A DNA stretch of 64,000 nt from Pseudomonadota bacterium (GCA_021819435.1 JAKARB010000001.1:372001-436000); one strand, 5' to 3'; positions 1 to 7,913 are shown, numbered from the stretch's first letter. Numbers and translations are program-made. Notes: generated by a model from the letters alone, not told the origin.

Positions 1-80
1 ACATCCAGCGAGGCCAGACCCTGATGCTCGAAGGCGTCGGCGGGGGCTTCACCTGGGGTGCCGTGCTCGTCGATTACTGA
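1..80 (+). CDS. fabH: 3-oxoacyl-[acyl-carrier-protein] synthase III, C-terminal end (partial)
   Basis: Only the last 25 codons are present (reading frame from base 3, stop TGA at 78-80). The tail contains GVGGGFTWGAVLVDY, the typical FabH C-terminus, where the GGG-FTWG segment lies in the conserved core of the ketoacyl synthase fold. FabH starts fatty-acid chains by condensing acetyl-CoA with malonyl-ACP. Its position directly before fabD, with 32 bases between them, is the standard fab cluster order and supports the call. The rest of the gene lies outside the window. Confidence 0.9.
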   Translation, partial: IQRGQTLMLEGVGGGFTWGAVLVDY

Positions 81-112
81 ACCACAACGAACAACGATCT
101 GGACGACAACAC

Positions 113-1051
113 ATGACCGCTTTCGCATTCGTCTTTCCTGGGCAGGGCTCGCAGTCCGTCGGCATGCTCGGCGCCTGGGGCGACCACCCCGCCGTGCGCG
201 ACACCTTGGTCGAAGCCTCCGACGCGCTGGGTGAAGACATTGGCAAGCTGATCGCCGAAGGCCCGAAGGAAGCCCTGGACCTGACCACCAACACCCAGCC
301 CGTGATGCTGACCGCCGGCGTCGCCTGCTGGCGCGCCTGGCAGGCCGAAACGGGCCTGATGCCGGCTGCCGTGGCCGGACACTCCCTGGGGGAGTACGCC
401 GCGCTGGTCGCTGGGGGTGCCCTCACACTGAAGGACGCCCTGCCCCTGGTGCGCTTCCGTGCTCAGGCCATGCAGGACGCCGTGCCCGTGGGCACCGGCG
501 GCATGGCCGCCATCCTCGGCATGGATGCCGAAGGGGTGAGGGCGGGTTGCGCCGAAGCAGCCGCCGCCACGGGCGAAGCCGTCGAGGCCGTCAACTTCAA
601 CGACCCCAAGCAGACCGTCATCGCCGGCACCAAGGCCGCTGTCGAGAAAGCCTGTGAGGTGCTCAAGGCCGCTGGCGCGAAGCGTGCGCTTTCGCTGCCC
701 GTGTCGGCCCCGTTCCATTCGAGCCTGATGAAGCCTGCCGCCGAGCGCCTGAAGGAAAAGCTCGCCGCGACCGCCTTCACCGCGCCTGCCATCGCCGTGG
801 TCAACAACATCGACGTGGCCGTGGTCAACGAGCCCGATGCCATCCGCGACGCCCTCTACCGCCAGGCCTTCGGCCCCGTGCGCTGGGTCGAGTCCGTGCT
901 TGCAATCAAGGCCCGTGGCCTCTCGCACGTGATCGAATGCGGCCCGGGCAAGGTGCTCTCGGGCATGGTCAAGCGCATCGACGCCGAACTCGTCACCGGC
1001 TGCGTGCTGGATCCGGCCTCGCTGGCCGAAGTCAAGGCCATGCTGGCCTGA
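113..1051 (+). CDS. fabD: malonyl-CoA:ACP transacylase
   Basis: This 312-residue protein has the normal FabD length. FPGQGSQ sits at residues 8-14, the nucleophile elbow GHSLGE has catalytic Ser91, and the partner histidine is His202 in the APFHSS motif. FabD is cytoplasmic and moves malonyl groups from CoA to the phosphopantetheine arm of ACP, supplying every elongation round. It lies between fabH and fabG with an 11-base gap to fabG and is probably in one transcript with them. The ATG at 113 has no strong Shine-Dalgarno sequence, but FPGQGS is at the expected distance from the N-terminus. Confidence 0.97.
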   Translation: MTAFAFVFPGQGSQSVGMLGAWGDHPAVRDTLVEASDALGEDIGKLIAEGPKEALDLTTNTQPVMLTAGVACWRAWQAETGLMPAAVAGHSLGEYAALVAGGALTLKDALPLVRFRAQAMQDAVPVGTGGMAAILGMDAEGVRAGCAEAAAATGEAVEAVNFNDPKQTVIAGTKAAVEKACEVLKAAGAKRALSLPVSAPFHSSLMKPAAERLKEKLAATAFTAPAIAVVNNIDVAVVNEPDAIRDALYRQAFGPVRWVESVLAIKARGLSHVIECGPGKVLSGMVKRIDAELVTGCVLDPASLAEVKAMLA

Positions 1052-1062
1052 GGAGCAATCAC

Positions 1063-1809
1063 ATGAGCAACGAATTCAAGGGCCAGATCGCCCTGGTCAC
1101 CGGCGCCAGCCGCGGCATCGGCCGTGCCATCGCCGTCGCCCTGGCCCAGCGTGGCCTGAAGGTCATCGGCACTGCCACCTCCGAGTCGGGCGCCCAGGCC
1201 ATCTCCGAGGGCCTGTCGGCTCACGAGGGTTGCAAAGGCATCGTCCTGAACGTGACCGACGCCGCCGGTGTCGACGCCGCAGTGGACGCCATCATCAAGG
1301 AGCATGGCGCCTTGCATGTGCTGGTCAACAACGCCGGCATCACCCGCGACATGCTGGCCATGCGCCTGAAGGACGAGGACTGGGACGCCGTGCTGGACAC
1401 CAACCTCAAGGCCGTCTTCCGCATGAGCCGCGCCGTCATGCGCCCCATGATGAAACAGCGCCATGGCCGCATCATCAGCATCACCTCCGTGGTGGGCGCC
1501 GCTGGCAACCCTGGCCAGGCCAATTACGCCGCCGCCAAGGCCGGCGTGGCAGGCATGACGCGTGCCCTGGCTCGCGAGCTGGGCAGCCGTGGCGTGACCG
1601 TCAACTGCGTGGCGCCGGGTTTCATCGACACCGACATGACCCGCGCGCTCACCGAAGAACAGCAGTCGACGCTGAAGTCGCAGATTCCGCTTGGTCGCCT
1701 TGGTCAACCCGAAGACATCGCCGAAGCAGTGGCCTTTCTGGCCTCGCCGCAGGCCGGCTACATCACCGGTGTGGAATTGCACGTCAACGGCGGCATGTAC
1801 ATGAATTGA
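1063..1809 (+). CDS. fabG: 3-oxoacyl-[acyl-carrier-protein] reductase
   Basis: This 248-residue short-chain dehydrogenase has the NADP-binding GASRGIG at residues 14-20, NNAG at 89-92 and the catalytic Ser142, Tyr155 and Lys159 (YAAAK). It reduces 3-ketoacyl-ACP in the elongation cycle. The frame is open for 42 codons upstream, inside fabD, but the ATG at 1063 is preferred: an AGGAG overlaps the fabD stop at a good distance, and the protein then begins at the expected residue. A hairpin with a nearby U-run follows the gene. Confidence 0.97.
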   Translation: MSNEFKGQIALVTGASRGIGRAIAVALAQRGLKVIGTATSESGAQAISEGLSAHEGCKGIVLNVTDAAGVDAAVDAIIKEHGALHVLVNNAGITRDMLAMRLKDEDWDAVLDTNLKAVFRMSRAVMRPMMKQRHGRIISITSVVGAAGNPGQANYAAAKAGVAGMTRALARELGSRGVTVNCVAPGFIDTDMTRALTEEQQSTLKSQIPLGRLGQPEDIAEAVAFLASPQAGYITGVELHVNGGMYMN

Positions 1810-1850
1810 TTTGAGATCTTCCCGGGATATCTCAAATTCGATTTTTCGAA
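1809..1850 (+). terminator. terminator-like hairpin after fabG
   Basis: A perfect 9-bp stem is formed by ATTTGAGAT (1809-1817) and ATCTCAAAT (1829-1837), with an 11-base loop. A run of five T residues follows at 1842-1846, inside a second small hairpin (TTCGA, four T, TCGAA; 1837-1850). The stem is AT-rich and the U-run is displaced by four bases, so termination may be partial. That would fit separate, stronger expression of acpP from its own promoter. Confidence 0.5.
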
Positions 1851-1879
1851 GCGGTCAGCGTAATGACATGCTGAGCCGG

Positions 1880-1885
1880 TAAAAT
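1880..1885 (+). promoter_or_regulatory. candidate -10 element of an acpP promoter
   Basis: TAAAAT lies about 35 bases before the acpP start, just after the fabG hairpin. No convincing -35 hexamer is found 16-18 bases upstream. In other bacteria acpP commonly has its own strong promoter because ACP is abundant, so a promoter here is expected. The exact element is inferred. Confidence 0.3.
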
Positions 1886-1919
1886 CCCTGGTTTGTTTGC
1901 AACCCCTCCTGGAGGAGTC

Positions 1920-2159
1920 ATGAGCGATATCGAAGCACGCGTCAAGAAGATCATTGCAGAGCAACTCGGTGTGGCCGAGTCTGAAGTCACCCCTGAGAAG
2001 GCTTTCGTGGCCGACCTGGGCGCTGACTCGCTGGACACCGTTGAGCTGGTGATGGCCCTCGAAGACGAGTTCGGCATCGAGATCCCCGACGAAGAGGCAG
2101 AAAAGATCACCACCGTGCAACTGGCGATCGACTACGCCAAGAACCACGTCAAGGCCTGA
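1920..2159 (+). CDS. acpP: acyl carrier protein
   Basis: This 79-residue acidic protein has the phosphopantetheine attachment motif GADSLD, with the modified serine at residue 37. It carries growing acyl chains for the fab enzymes and is activated by the AcpS encoded at 15048-15461. The frame is open nine codons further upstream, but the ATG at 1920 directly follows a strong GGAGGAG ribosome-binding site and gives the family-standard N-terminus [10 protein letters not shown]. It is followed by a hairpin and then fabF. Confidence 0.98.
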   Translation: MSDIEARVKKIIAEQLGVAESEVTPEKAFVADLGADSLDTVELVMALEDEFGIEIPDEEAEKITTVQLAIDYAKNHVKA

Positions 2160-2175
2160 TCGCACTGCGATGAGC

Positions 2176-2210
2176 CAAGGCCCGGGTCTTTTGAGGACTT
2201 GGGGGCCTTG
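2176..2210 (+). repeat. inverted repeat between acpP and fabF
   Basis: CAAGGCCC (2176-2183) and GGGCCTTG (2203-2210) form a perfect 8-bp stem with a 19-base interior that can pair further. No U-tract follows, so this is not a canonical intrinsic terminator. It could stabilise the acpP 3' end or reduce read-through into fabF. Confidence 0.35.
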
Positions 2211-2247
2211 ACCCTCTCACGGATTTCAACTTTCTGCACTGGCAAGC

Positions 2248-3492
2248 ATGACCCGTCGTCGCGTCGTCATCACCGGCCTTGGCCTGGTGACCCCCCTTGG
2301 CAATCAGGTCCAGGATTCCTGGTCGGCCCTGCTCGCAGGCCGCTCTGGCATCCAGACGATCACCCAGTTCGACGCTTCGGCGTTCGCCTGCCAGTTCGCC
2401 GGCGAAGTCAAGGGCTTCAACATCGAGGATTACATCCCCGCGAAGGAAGCCCGCCACATGGACCGTTTCATCCACTTCGGCCTTGCTGCGAGCATGCAGG
2501 CCGTCAAGGATGCCGGTCTGCCCACCGGTGATGCCCTGAGCCCTGAACTTGCCGAGCGCATCGGCGTGCTGGTTGGCTCCGGCATCGGCGGTCTGCCCAT
2601 GATCGAGCAGACCCACACCGACTACAAGGAACGCGGCCCGCGCCGCATTTCTCCCTTCTTCGTGCCCGCCTCGATCATCAACATGATCAGCGGCCACGTC
2701 TCCATTTATCACGGCTTCCGCGGCCCCAACCTGGGTGTCGTCACGGCCTGCACCACCGGCTTGCATGCCATCGGTCTGGCCACCCGCCTCATCGAGGCCG
2801 GTGATGCCGACATCATGGTCGCTGGCGGCGCCGAGTCCACCGTCAGCCCGCTGGGCATCGGCGGCTTCGCGGCGTCCCGCGCGCTGTCGACCCGCAACGA
2901 CGACCCGGCCACGGCTTCGCGCCCCTTCGACAAGGACCGCGATGGCTTCGTGCTGGGCGAGGGCGCTGGCGTGATGGTGATCGAGTCTTACGAAAGCGCC
3001 GTCGCGCGTGGCGCCAAGATCTATGCCGAGGTCGCCGGTTTCGGCATGAGTGGCGATGCCTATCACATGACCGCGCCCGATGTGTACGGCCCGCAGCGCT
3101 CGATGATGAACGCCTTGCGCAACGCCGGCATCAACGCCGATCAGGTGCAGTACCTGAACGCGCACGGCACCTCGACCCCGCTGGGCGACGTGAACGAAAC
3201 CAACGCCATCAAGCAGGCCTTCGGTGACCACGCCAAGAAGCTGGTGGTCAACTCGACCAAGTCGATGACGGGCCACCTGCTGGGTGGTGCCGGTGGAATC
3301 GAGTCCGTGTTCACGGCGCTGGCCCTGCACCACCAAGTCTCGCCGCCGACCATCAACATCTTCAACCAGGATCCCGAGTGTGACCTGGATTACTGCGCCA
3401 ACACCGCGCGCGAAATGAAGATCGACGTGGCCTTGAAGAACAACTTCGGTTTCGGCGGCACCAACGGCTCGTTGGTTTTCAAGCGCGTCTGA
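2248..3492 (+). CDS. fabF: 3-oxoacyl-[acyl-carrier-protein] synthase II
   Basis: This 414-residue ketoacyl-ACP synthase matches FabF length. The active-site cysteine is Cys168 in VVTACTTG, and the two catalytic histidines lie in NAHGTSTPLGD (about residue 305) and TGHLLGGAGG (about residue 342). It condenses malonyl-ACP with acyl-ACP, including the temperature-sensitive C16:1 to C18:1 step. It is the last fab gene of the cluster. The following genes encode an envelope-type protein and sigma-E. Confidence 0.97.
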   Translation: MTRRRVVITGLGLVTPLGNQVQDSWSALLAGRSGIQTITQFDASAFACQFAGEVKGFNIEDYIPAKEARHMDRFIHFGLAASMQAVKDAGLPTGDALSPELAERIGVLVGSGIGGLPMIEQTHTDYKERGPRRISPFFVPASIINMISGHVSIYHGFRGPNLGVVTACTTGLHAIGLATRLIEAGDADIMVAGGAESTVSPLGIGGFAASRALSTRNDDPATASRPFDKDRDGFVLGEGAGVMVIESYESAVARGAKIYAEVAGFGMSGDAYHMTAPDVYGPQRSMMNALRNAGINADQVQYLNAHGTSTPLGDVNETNAIKQAFGDHAKKLVVNSTKSMTGHLLGGAGGIESVFTALALHHQVSPPTINIFNQDPECDLDYCANTAREMKIDVALKNNFGFGGTNGSLVFKRV

Positions 3493-3568
3493 GTTCCGCC
3501 GCCCTCATCGGCTTCATCGAATCGACAGCGGGAGGTGCAGGTTTTCCCCGCTGAAATCCTGCTCCTTC

Positions 3569-4399
3569 ATGTCCGTCTTGGCTCCTCTCCTGAGGCCGGC
3601 GTCCTGGCGTTTGTCGTCTGGCGCGGCCGACGTGCCCTGGCTGCGCCACCTCGGGCTGGCGCTGTTGCTGGCCAGCGCGCTGGCCTTGCTCGCTTGGTGC
3701 TTGGCGACCTGGCTCGAATCCTGGCAGCACCGCGAACTGGGTTGGGCTTCGCTGCTGGCCTTGCCTTTGTGCTTGTTCGGCTTGCGCCATGCTTGGCTGC
3801 TTGGGCGTGACTGGCTTGCGCCCGGCGTGCCGTTGACCCTTCGATGGACGGGCCGCGTGACCACCTTGCGCTCTGGCGAGCTAGCGGGAGGCTGGCGTGT
3901 CGAGGAGTGGGGCGTCGAGCCGGTCGATGTCAGCCTGGTGTGGGACTGGCAGCGCGTCATGCTCTTGCGGGTGAGGCCCTGGGCGCCTGGTTCCGTGGCC
4001 TCCAGGCAGGCCTGGATCTGGTTGCAGGACCGCCCTGACAGCGCCGCGCAGCAAGGCGGTGAGATTCATCGCCTGCGCACCCTGTTGTGCCTACCCCGCA
4101 GCATGACCCGGCCGTCTGGTGGTGTCGTGCCGGTGTTGCCCCAAGGGCGTCAAGGCGTTGCGGTTTCGGCCCGCGCAAGGATGGTGGCATCATCGCGGCA
4201 TGATTCAACTGCCGAGCCTGCCCGCATGAGCCGGGGTCGCAAGCCCTCGCGTCCTGCGCGCCAGAAGCGCCTCCAGGCGAGCGAGGCGGCGTCGAGCGTG
4301 CCGCTGCGCTTCGAAGACGATTTCCCCGCCACACAGGTGTTGGAGCGTTGGCAGGACGAGGCCACCGATGCGCGGTGCGTGGATGGAGGGCGGCCATGA
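3569..4399 (+). CDS. uncharacterised membrane protein upstream of rpoE
   Basis: I do not recognise a named family for this 276-residue protein. Residues about 22-75 hold two closely spaced hydrophobic segments (rich in LALLLASALALLAW and LLALPLCLFGL), a hairpin-like membrane anchor. A Trp- and Arg-rich soluble part follows (about 85-200), resembling the general layout of YgfX-type small membrane proteins. The C-terminus is basic and low in complexity. The stop overlaps the rpoE start in an ATGA (4396-4399), so translation is probably coupled to sigma-E. The translation stays free of stops and has membrane-like composition, so I take it as real; its function is unknown. Confidence 0.65.
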   Translation: MSVLAPLLRPASWRLSSGAADVPWLRHLGLALLLASALALLAWCLATWLESWQHRELGWASLLALPLCLFGLRHAWLLGRDWLAPGVPLTLRWTGRVTTLRSGELAGGWRVEEWGVEPVDVSLVWDWQRVMLLRVRPWAPGSVASRQAWIWLQDRPDSAAQQGGEIHRLRTLLCLPRSMTRPSGGVVPVLPQGRQGVAVSARARMVASSRHDSTAEPARMSRGRKPSRPARQKRLQASEAASSVPLRFEDDFPATQVLERWQDEATDARCVDGGRP

Positions 4400-5100
4400 T
4401 GCCCAAGGATCAAGACCCAGACACCCAGGCTCCGGCCTCTGACTTGCCATCCTTCCCTGATTCGGCCGCGCCCGATGTCGGGCCTGCGCGGGTGGCCCTC
4501 GACGAGGATGCGCAACTGGTCGAGCGCGTGCAACGCGGTGACCAACGCGCTTTCGAGATGTTGGTGGTCAAGTATCAGCGCCGCATCGAGCGCCTGATCG
4601 CCCGCATGGTGCGCGACAGCGACCTGGTTGAGGACATCGCCCAGGAAGCGTTCATCCGCGCTTACCGCGCCCTGCCAGGCTTCCGTGGCGAAAGTGCTTT
4701 CTACACCTGGCTTTACCGCATCGCCGTCAACACGGCCAAGAAGGCCATGATCGGCTTGCAGCGTGACCCGCTCAGGACGGAGTCGGCGCTGGCGGGCGCT
4801 GCCGAGGAGGACGACGAGACGCCTCGGGTCGAGAACGACCTTAGCGATGGCGAGACACCCGAGTCCGTCCTGGCCTCGCGGCAAATCGCTGAAACGGTCA
4901 ACGCTGCCGTGGAGGCGCTTTCGGAAGATCTCCGCCAGGCCATCACCCTGCGCGAGATCGAAGGCCTGAGTTACGAGGACATCGCAGAGATCATGCAGTG
5001 CCCGATCGGCACGGTGCGTTCGCGCATCTACCGGGCCCGTGAGGCCATCGCGACGCGTTTGCGCCCCTTGCTTGACACCCGCGATGGGGAACGCTGGTGA
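4396..5100 (+). CDS. rpoE: RNA polymerase ECF sigma factor, sigma-E (AlgU) family
   Basis: This 234-residue ECF sigma factor has about 50 disordered N-terminal residues. Region 2 follows (AFEMLVVKYQRRI through DIAQEAFIRAYR), then region 4 with the helix-turn-helix LSYEDIAEIMQCPIGTVRSR near the C-terminus. It directs transcription of envelope-stress genes. The ATG at 4396 overlaps the preceding gene by four bases; a second ATG follows at 4399. The next gene is its anti-sigma factor, so the pair forms a stress switch. The acidic loop between regions 2 and 4 is long, as in other betaproteobacterial RpoE proteins. Confidence 0.95.
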   Translation: MMPKDQDPDTQAPASDLPSFPDSAAPDVGPARVALDEDAQLVERVQRGDQRAFEMLVVKYQRRIERLIARMVRDSDLVEDIAQEAFIRAYRALPGFRGESAFYTWLYRIAVNTAKKAMIGLQRDPLRTESALAGAAEEDDETPRVENDLSDGETPESVLASRQIAETVNAAVEALSEDLRQAITLREIEGLSYEDIAEIMQCPIGTVRSRIYRAREAIATRLRPLLDTRDGERW

Positions 5101-5117
5101 CGAATCGTCACATTTTG

Positions 5118-5124
5118 GGAACTT
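5118..5124 (+). promoter_or_regulatory. sigma-E-like -35 motif GGAACTT upstream of rseA
   Basis: GGAACTT (within GGGAACTTT) exactly matches the -35 core used by sigma-E-type factors and lies 78 bases before rseA. The matching -10 (TCTGA-like, about 16 bases on) is not convincing: the region reads ACCAACG. It could be a weak autoregulatory promoter for rseA-mucD or chance. Confidence 0.3.
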
Positions 5125-5201
5125 TCTCGAACCGATCGACACCAACGTGACATGCGTGGCCTGCGTTTGCAGCAGGCGAAACCCCTTTTTGGAGTTCCAG
5201 C

Positions 5202-5891
5202 ATGTCCGAACGTTCGCCCGAAGAAGCCATTCCCCGCGAGATCCTGTCCGCGCTGGCCGATGGGCAGGCCCATCCAGACGAGGTCGCTCGTGCTTGCGGC
5301 GCCTGGCGCCAACAGCCCGAGGCCCGCGCCACTTGGCATGCCTACCACCTGATCGGTGAAGCCATGCGCTCGCCTGACCAGGCTGCCGCCAGCGACAGCG
5401 CTGCATTCCTGCAGCGCATGCGAGCACGTCTGTCCGAAGAGCCTGTGGTGCTCTCGCCCCAGTCCGCGCAGTCGGTCGGTCGGGCTTCTGCTCCCGCTGC
5501 GCCGCAGGCACCGGCCAATGCATTTGCTGCTTCCGTGCAGCCACTCAAGCGGCGCATGTGGGCAGGGCCCATGGCCGTGGCGGCCAGCTTCGCCGTGATC
5601 GTGGGCGTGCTGACCGCCAACCTGGGTGGGCCGGCTGGTCAGCCTGAAGGCACCCAGTTGGCGCGCTCAGGCGTGGGTTGGGCCGAAGGTGGTGCCCAGT
5701 CGGCTGGCGTGGTTTCTGCGCTGGCAGGCGATGGTTCGTTCAGTGCTGCGCGCACGCAGGAGCACGCCTGGTTGCCCACGGACCCCCGGCTCGAGCAAGC
5801 CATGACCGTGCAGCGCCCTCAACCCAATCCCCCTCAGACTTTTACCGCAGCACCAGGTGTGATCCGGGTGAACCTGAACCAAGACCGCTGA
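5202..5891 (+). CDS. rseA: sigma-E anti-sigma factor (RseA/MucA family)
   Basis: This 229-residue protein has an N-terminal RseA domain (about 8-60: ILSALADGQAHPDEV, then a Trp-rich helix) that would hold sigma-E at the membrane. A single membrane segment lies at about 125-145 (MAVAASFAVIVGVLTANLGG), followed by a periplasmic tail of about 80 residues. Release would need regulated proteolysis by site-1 and site-2 proteases. A GGAG ribosome-binding site precedes the ATG. The periplasmic partner gene rseB (mucB), normally next, is absent; mucD follows directly. Confidence 0.88.
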   Translation: MSERSPEEAIPREILSALADGQAHPDEVARACGAWRQQPEARATWHAYHLIGEAMRSPDQAAASDSAAFLQRMRARLSEEPVVLSPQSAQSVGRASAPAAPQAPANAFAASVQPLKRRMWAGPMAVAASFAVIVGVLTANLGGPAGQPEGTQLARSGVGWAEGGAQSAGVVSALAGDGSFSAARTQEHAWLPTDPRLEQAMTVQRPQPNPPQTFTAAPGVIRVNLNQDR

Positions 5892-6128
5892 GGGCGGCGC
5901 GCCATCGCTTTGTCGTCTTTTGTTTGAACGCACCGCGTCGGTCTCGGCCTCCGCGGTGCCTTGCTTTCAGGGCTCTGGGGCTGGGCGTCTCATCTGCGAA
6001 AGCACCACATCGTCCACCGGTTCACCCATCTTCACTTGCAGACGTGAACTTGAAACGCAATGTCGTCCAAACTCGCGCCTGTGACGTTTCGTCATCTCCC
6101 TCATCGCTTTCACAAGGTCCTGACATCC

Positions 6129-7691
6129 ATGTCATCCAAGCAAATGAGCGTTACCTCCACTTCTTCCGCTTCCTCTGTCTTGCGTCGCACCGTGGTGGTC
6201 GGCGCCGTGGTGTCCGCCGTCGGGCTGTTGCTGAGCTCCAGCCTGTTTCCCCACGCTTCGCAGGCGCAGCAGTCTCCCGTGCCGGTGGGTTCGATCGCCC
6301 AGCCCGCGCCGCCCAACGCGCCCACGCTGGTCAAAGGTCTGCCTGATTTCACGGAATTGGTTGAGAAGGTCGGGCCTTCCGTGGTCAGCATCCGCACCAC
6401 GCAGCGAATCAGTGACGACGAAGGCGAGGACGACGAGGTCGATGCCCAAAGGCGTGAGTTCTTCAAGCGCTTCTTTGGCGTACCCCTGCCAGAGCCGCGT
6501 CGCAATGTGCCGCACAAGGGTGGGGAGCAGGGCGGGGCGCAAGGTGAAGAGCGCCCGCGTGGCCTGGGCTCTGGCTTCATCCTGAGTCCCGATGGTTTCG
6601 TCATGACCAACGCCCACGTGGTCGATGGCGCCGACGATGTCTACGTCACACTGACCGACAAGCGCGAGTTCAAGGCCAAGGTCGTGGGCGCCGATAAGCG
6701 CACCGACGTGGCCGTGCTGAAGATCGAGGCCACCAAGCTGCCGGCTGTCGTCGTCGGTGATGTCAATCGCCTGAAGGTGGGCGAGTGGGTCATGGCCATC
6801 GGCACGCCGTTTGGTCTGGAGAACACCGTCACGGCCGGCATCGTCAGCGCCAAGGCACGCGACACCGGCGAAGAAATCCGCTTCATCCAGACCGACGTGG
6901 CCGTGAACCCCGGCAACTCGGGCGGCCCGCTGATCAACATGCGTGGCGAGGTTGTGGGCATCAACTCGCAGATCCTCAGCCGCTCGGGTGGCTTCATGGG
7001 CATCTCGCTGTCCATCCCCATCGACGATGCCGTGAAGGTGGCGGACCAGTTGCGCGCGGGCGGCAAGGTCACACGCGGCCGCATCGGCGTGTCGATCGGC
7101 CAGGTGACGAAGGATGTGGCCGACTCCATCGGTCTGGCCAAGGCCGAAGGTGCATTGGTGCAGGCGGTCGAGCCGGGCACGCCGGCTGAAAAGGCTGGCC
7201 TCGAAGCGGGTGACATCGTGACCCGTTTCAATGGCCTGCCGATCGAGAAGCCGGCTGACTTGTCTCGCCAAGTCGCGGCCACCAAGCCCGGCACCAAGGC
7301 AACCTTGCAGGTGTTCCGCCGTGGCGGCTACAAGGACCTGAGCATCACCGTTGGGGAAATGGATGCCCCCAAGACCAAGGCCGAGCAGGAGGCCGCCAAG
7401 CCAGCCAAGGTTGCGGCTTCGGCCCTGGGCCTGAGCGTGAGCGACCTCACCGCTGAGCAAAAGCGTGAACTCAAGCAGAACGGCGGGGTGGTGGTCGAAG
7501 AGGCCCAAGGCCCAGCGGCTCGCGCCGGCCTGCGCCCAGGCGACGTCATCCTGGCTGTGGCCAATGTGCAGATCACGAGCGCCAAGGAGTTCGAGGCCGT
7601 GCTCGCCAAGATCGACAAAAACCGGCCGGTGAGCGTGCTCGTGCGTCGCGGTGATTGGGCGCAATACGCGGTGATCCGGCCGGGCAAGTGA
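6129..7691 (+). CDS. mucD: periplasmic serine endoprotease, DegQ/MucD type
   Basis: This is a 520-residue HtrA-family protease. A signal peptide covers about residues 1-47, with a hydrophobic core TVVVGAVVSAVGLLL and a cleavage region ending SQAQ. The trypsin-like domain carries the triad His (TNAHVVDGAD), Asp (RTDVAVLKIE) and Ser (GNSGGPL). Two PDZ domains follow. An insert rich in Asp, Glu and Gly lies in the LA-loop region. It degrades or refolds misfolded envelope proteins. The start is uncertain: ATG codons exist at 6060, 6129 and 6144. I chose 6129 because it gives a normal signal peptide length. A terminator follows. Confidence 0.93.
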   Translation: MSSKQMSVTSTSSASSVLRRTVVVGAVVSAVGLLLSSSLFPHASQAQQSPVPVGSIAQPAPPNAPTLVKGLPDFTELVEKVGPSVVSIRTTQRISDDEGEDDEVDAQRREFFKRFFGVPLPEPRRNVPHKGGEQGGAQGEERPRGLGSGFILSPDGFVMTNAHVVDGADDVYVTLTDKREFKAKVVGADKRTDVAVLKIEATKLPAVVVGDVNRLKVGEWVMAIGTPFGLENTVTAGIVSAKARDTGEEIRFIQTDVAVNPGNSGGPLINMRGEVVGINSQILSRSGGFMGISLSIPIDDAVKVADQLRAGGKVTRGRIGVSIGQVTKDVADSIGLAKAEGALVQAVEPGTPAEKAGLEAGDIVTRFNGLPIEKPADLSRQVAATKPGTKATLQVFRRGGYKDLSITVGEMDAPKTKAEQEAAKPAKVAASALGLSVSDLTAEQKRELKQNGGVVVEEAQGPAARAGLRPGDVILAVANVQITSAKEFEAVLAKIDKNRPVSVLVRRGDWAQYAVIRPGK

Positions 7692-7708
7692 GGGGTCGGG
7701 TTGTCGTG

Positions 7709-7733
7709 AAAAGGCTCCTGAGGGGGCCTTTTT
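7709..7733 (+). terminator. intrinsic terminator after mucD
   Basis: A 10-bp stem pairs 7709-7718 with 7723-7732, with one G-U pair and a 4-base TGAG loop. The stem's right arm ends in a run of five T residues. It lies 18 bases after the mucD stop and probably ends the rpoE-rseA-mucD transcript. Confidence 0.7.
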
Positions 7734-7878
7734 CGTGCAATCCTGACAGTTTCCTGGGGTTGTTGGGCGGCTCAGACAGCGGTATCCGATGTTGATAAGT
7801 CCTGGGGCGGCAGGGGGTTTGTGGCTACAATCCGCCCAGCCGGAAACCTCCGATCCCACAGGGGAGCCGACGCCCGAC

Positions 7879-7913
7879 TTACCCACATCAGCTTGTGGAC
7901 AAGATGTGTATAA
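7879..7913. promoter_or_regulatory. cluster of three DnaA-box-like sites
   Basis: Three 9-mers lie within 35 bases. TTACCCACA is on plus at 7879-7887 (one mismatch to TTATNCACA). TTGTCCACA is on minus at 7894-7902 (one mismatch to that consensus, and a preferred box in several high-GC bacteria). TTATACACA is on minus at 7905-7913, a perfect match identical to a box of the E. coli origin. DnaA binds such sites at origins, titration sites and regulated promoters. No origin genes are nearby and no AT-rich unwinding region is visible, so regulation or titration is more likely than replication initiation. Confidence 0.45.

Noticed and set aside
6046-6071. Sigma-E-type promoter before mucD (GAACTT with TCCAAA)
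   Set aside because: The spacing is about 14 bases, too short for the known 15-17, and the first G of the -35 is missing. The match is not better than chance.
6082-6094. TGACG-TTT-CGTCA inverted repeat near the mucD start
   Set aside because: The 5-base arms are short and may lie inside the mucD reading frame if the 6060 start is used. No second copy with the same layout was seen.
7879-7913. Chromosomal replication origin
   Set aside because: Three DnaA-like boxes are too few. No AT-rich unwinding region, dnaA, dnaN or gidA is present, and the neighbours are mucD and lepA.
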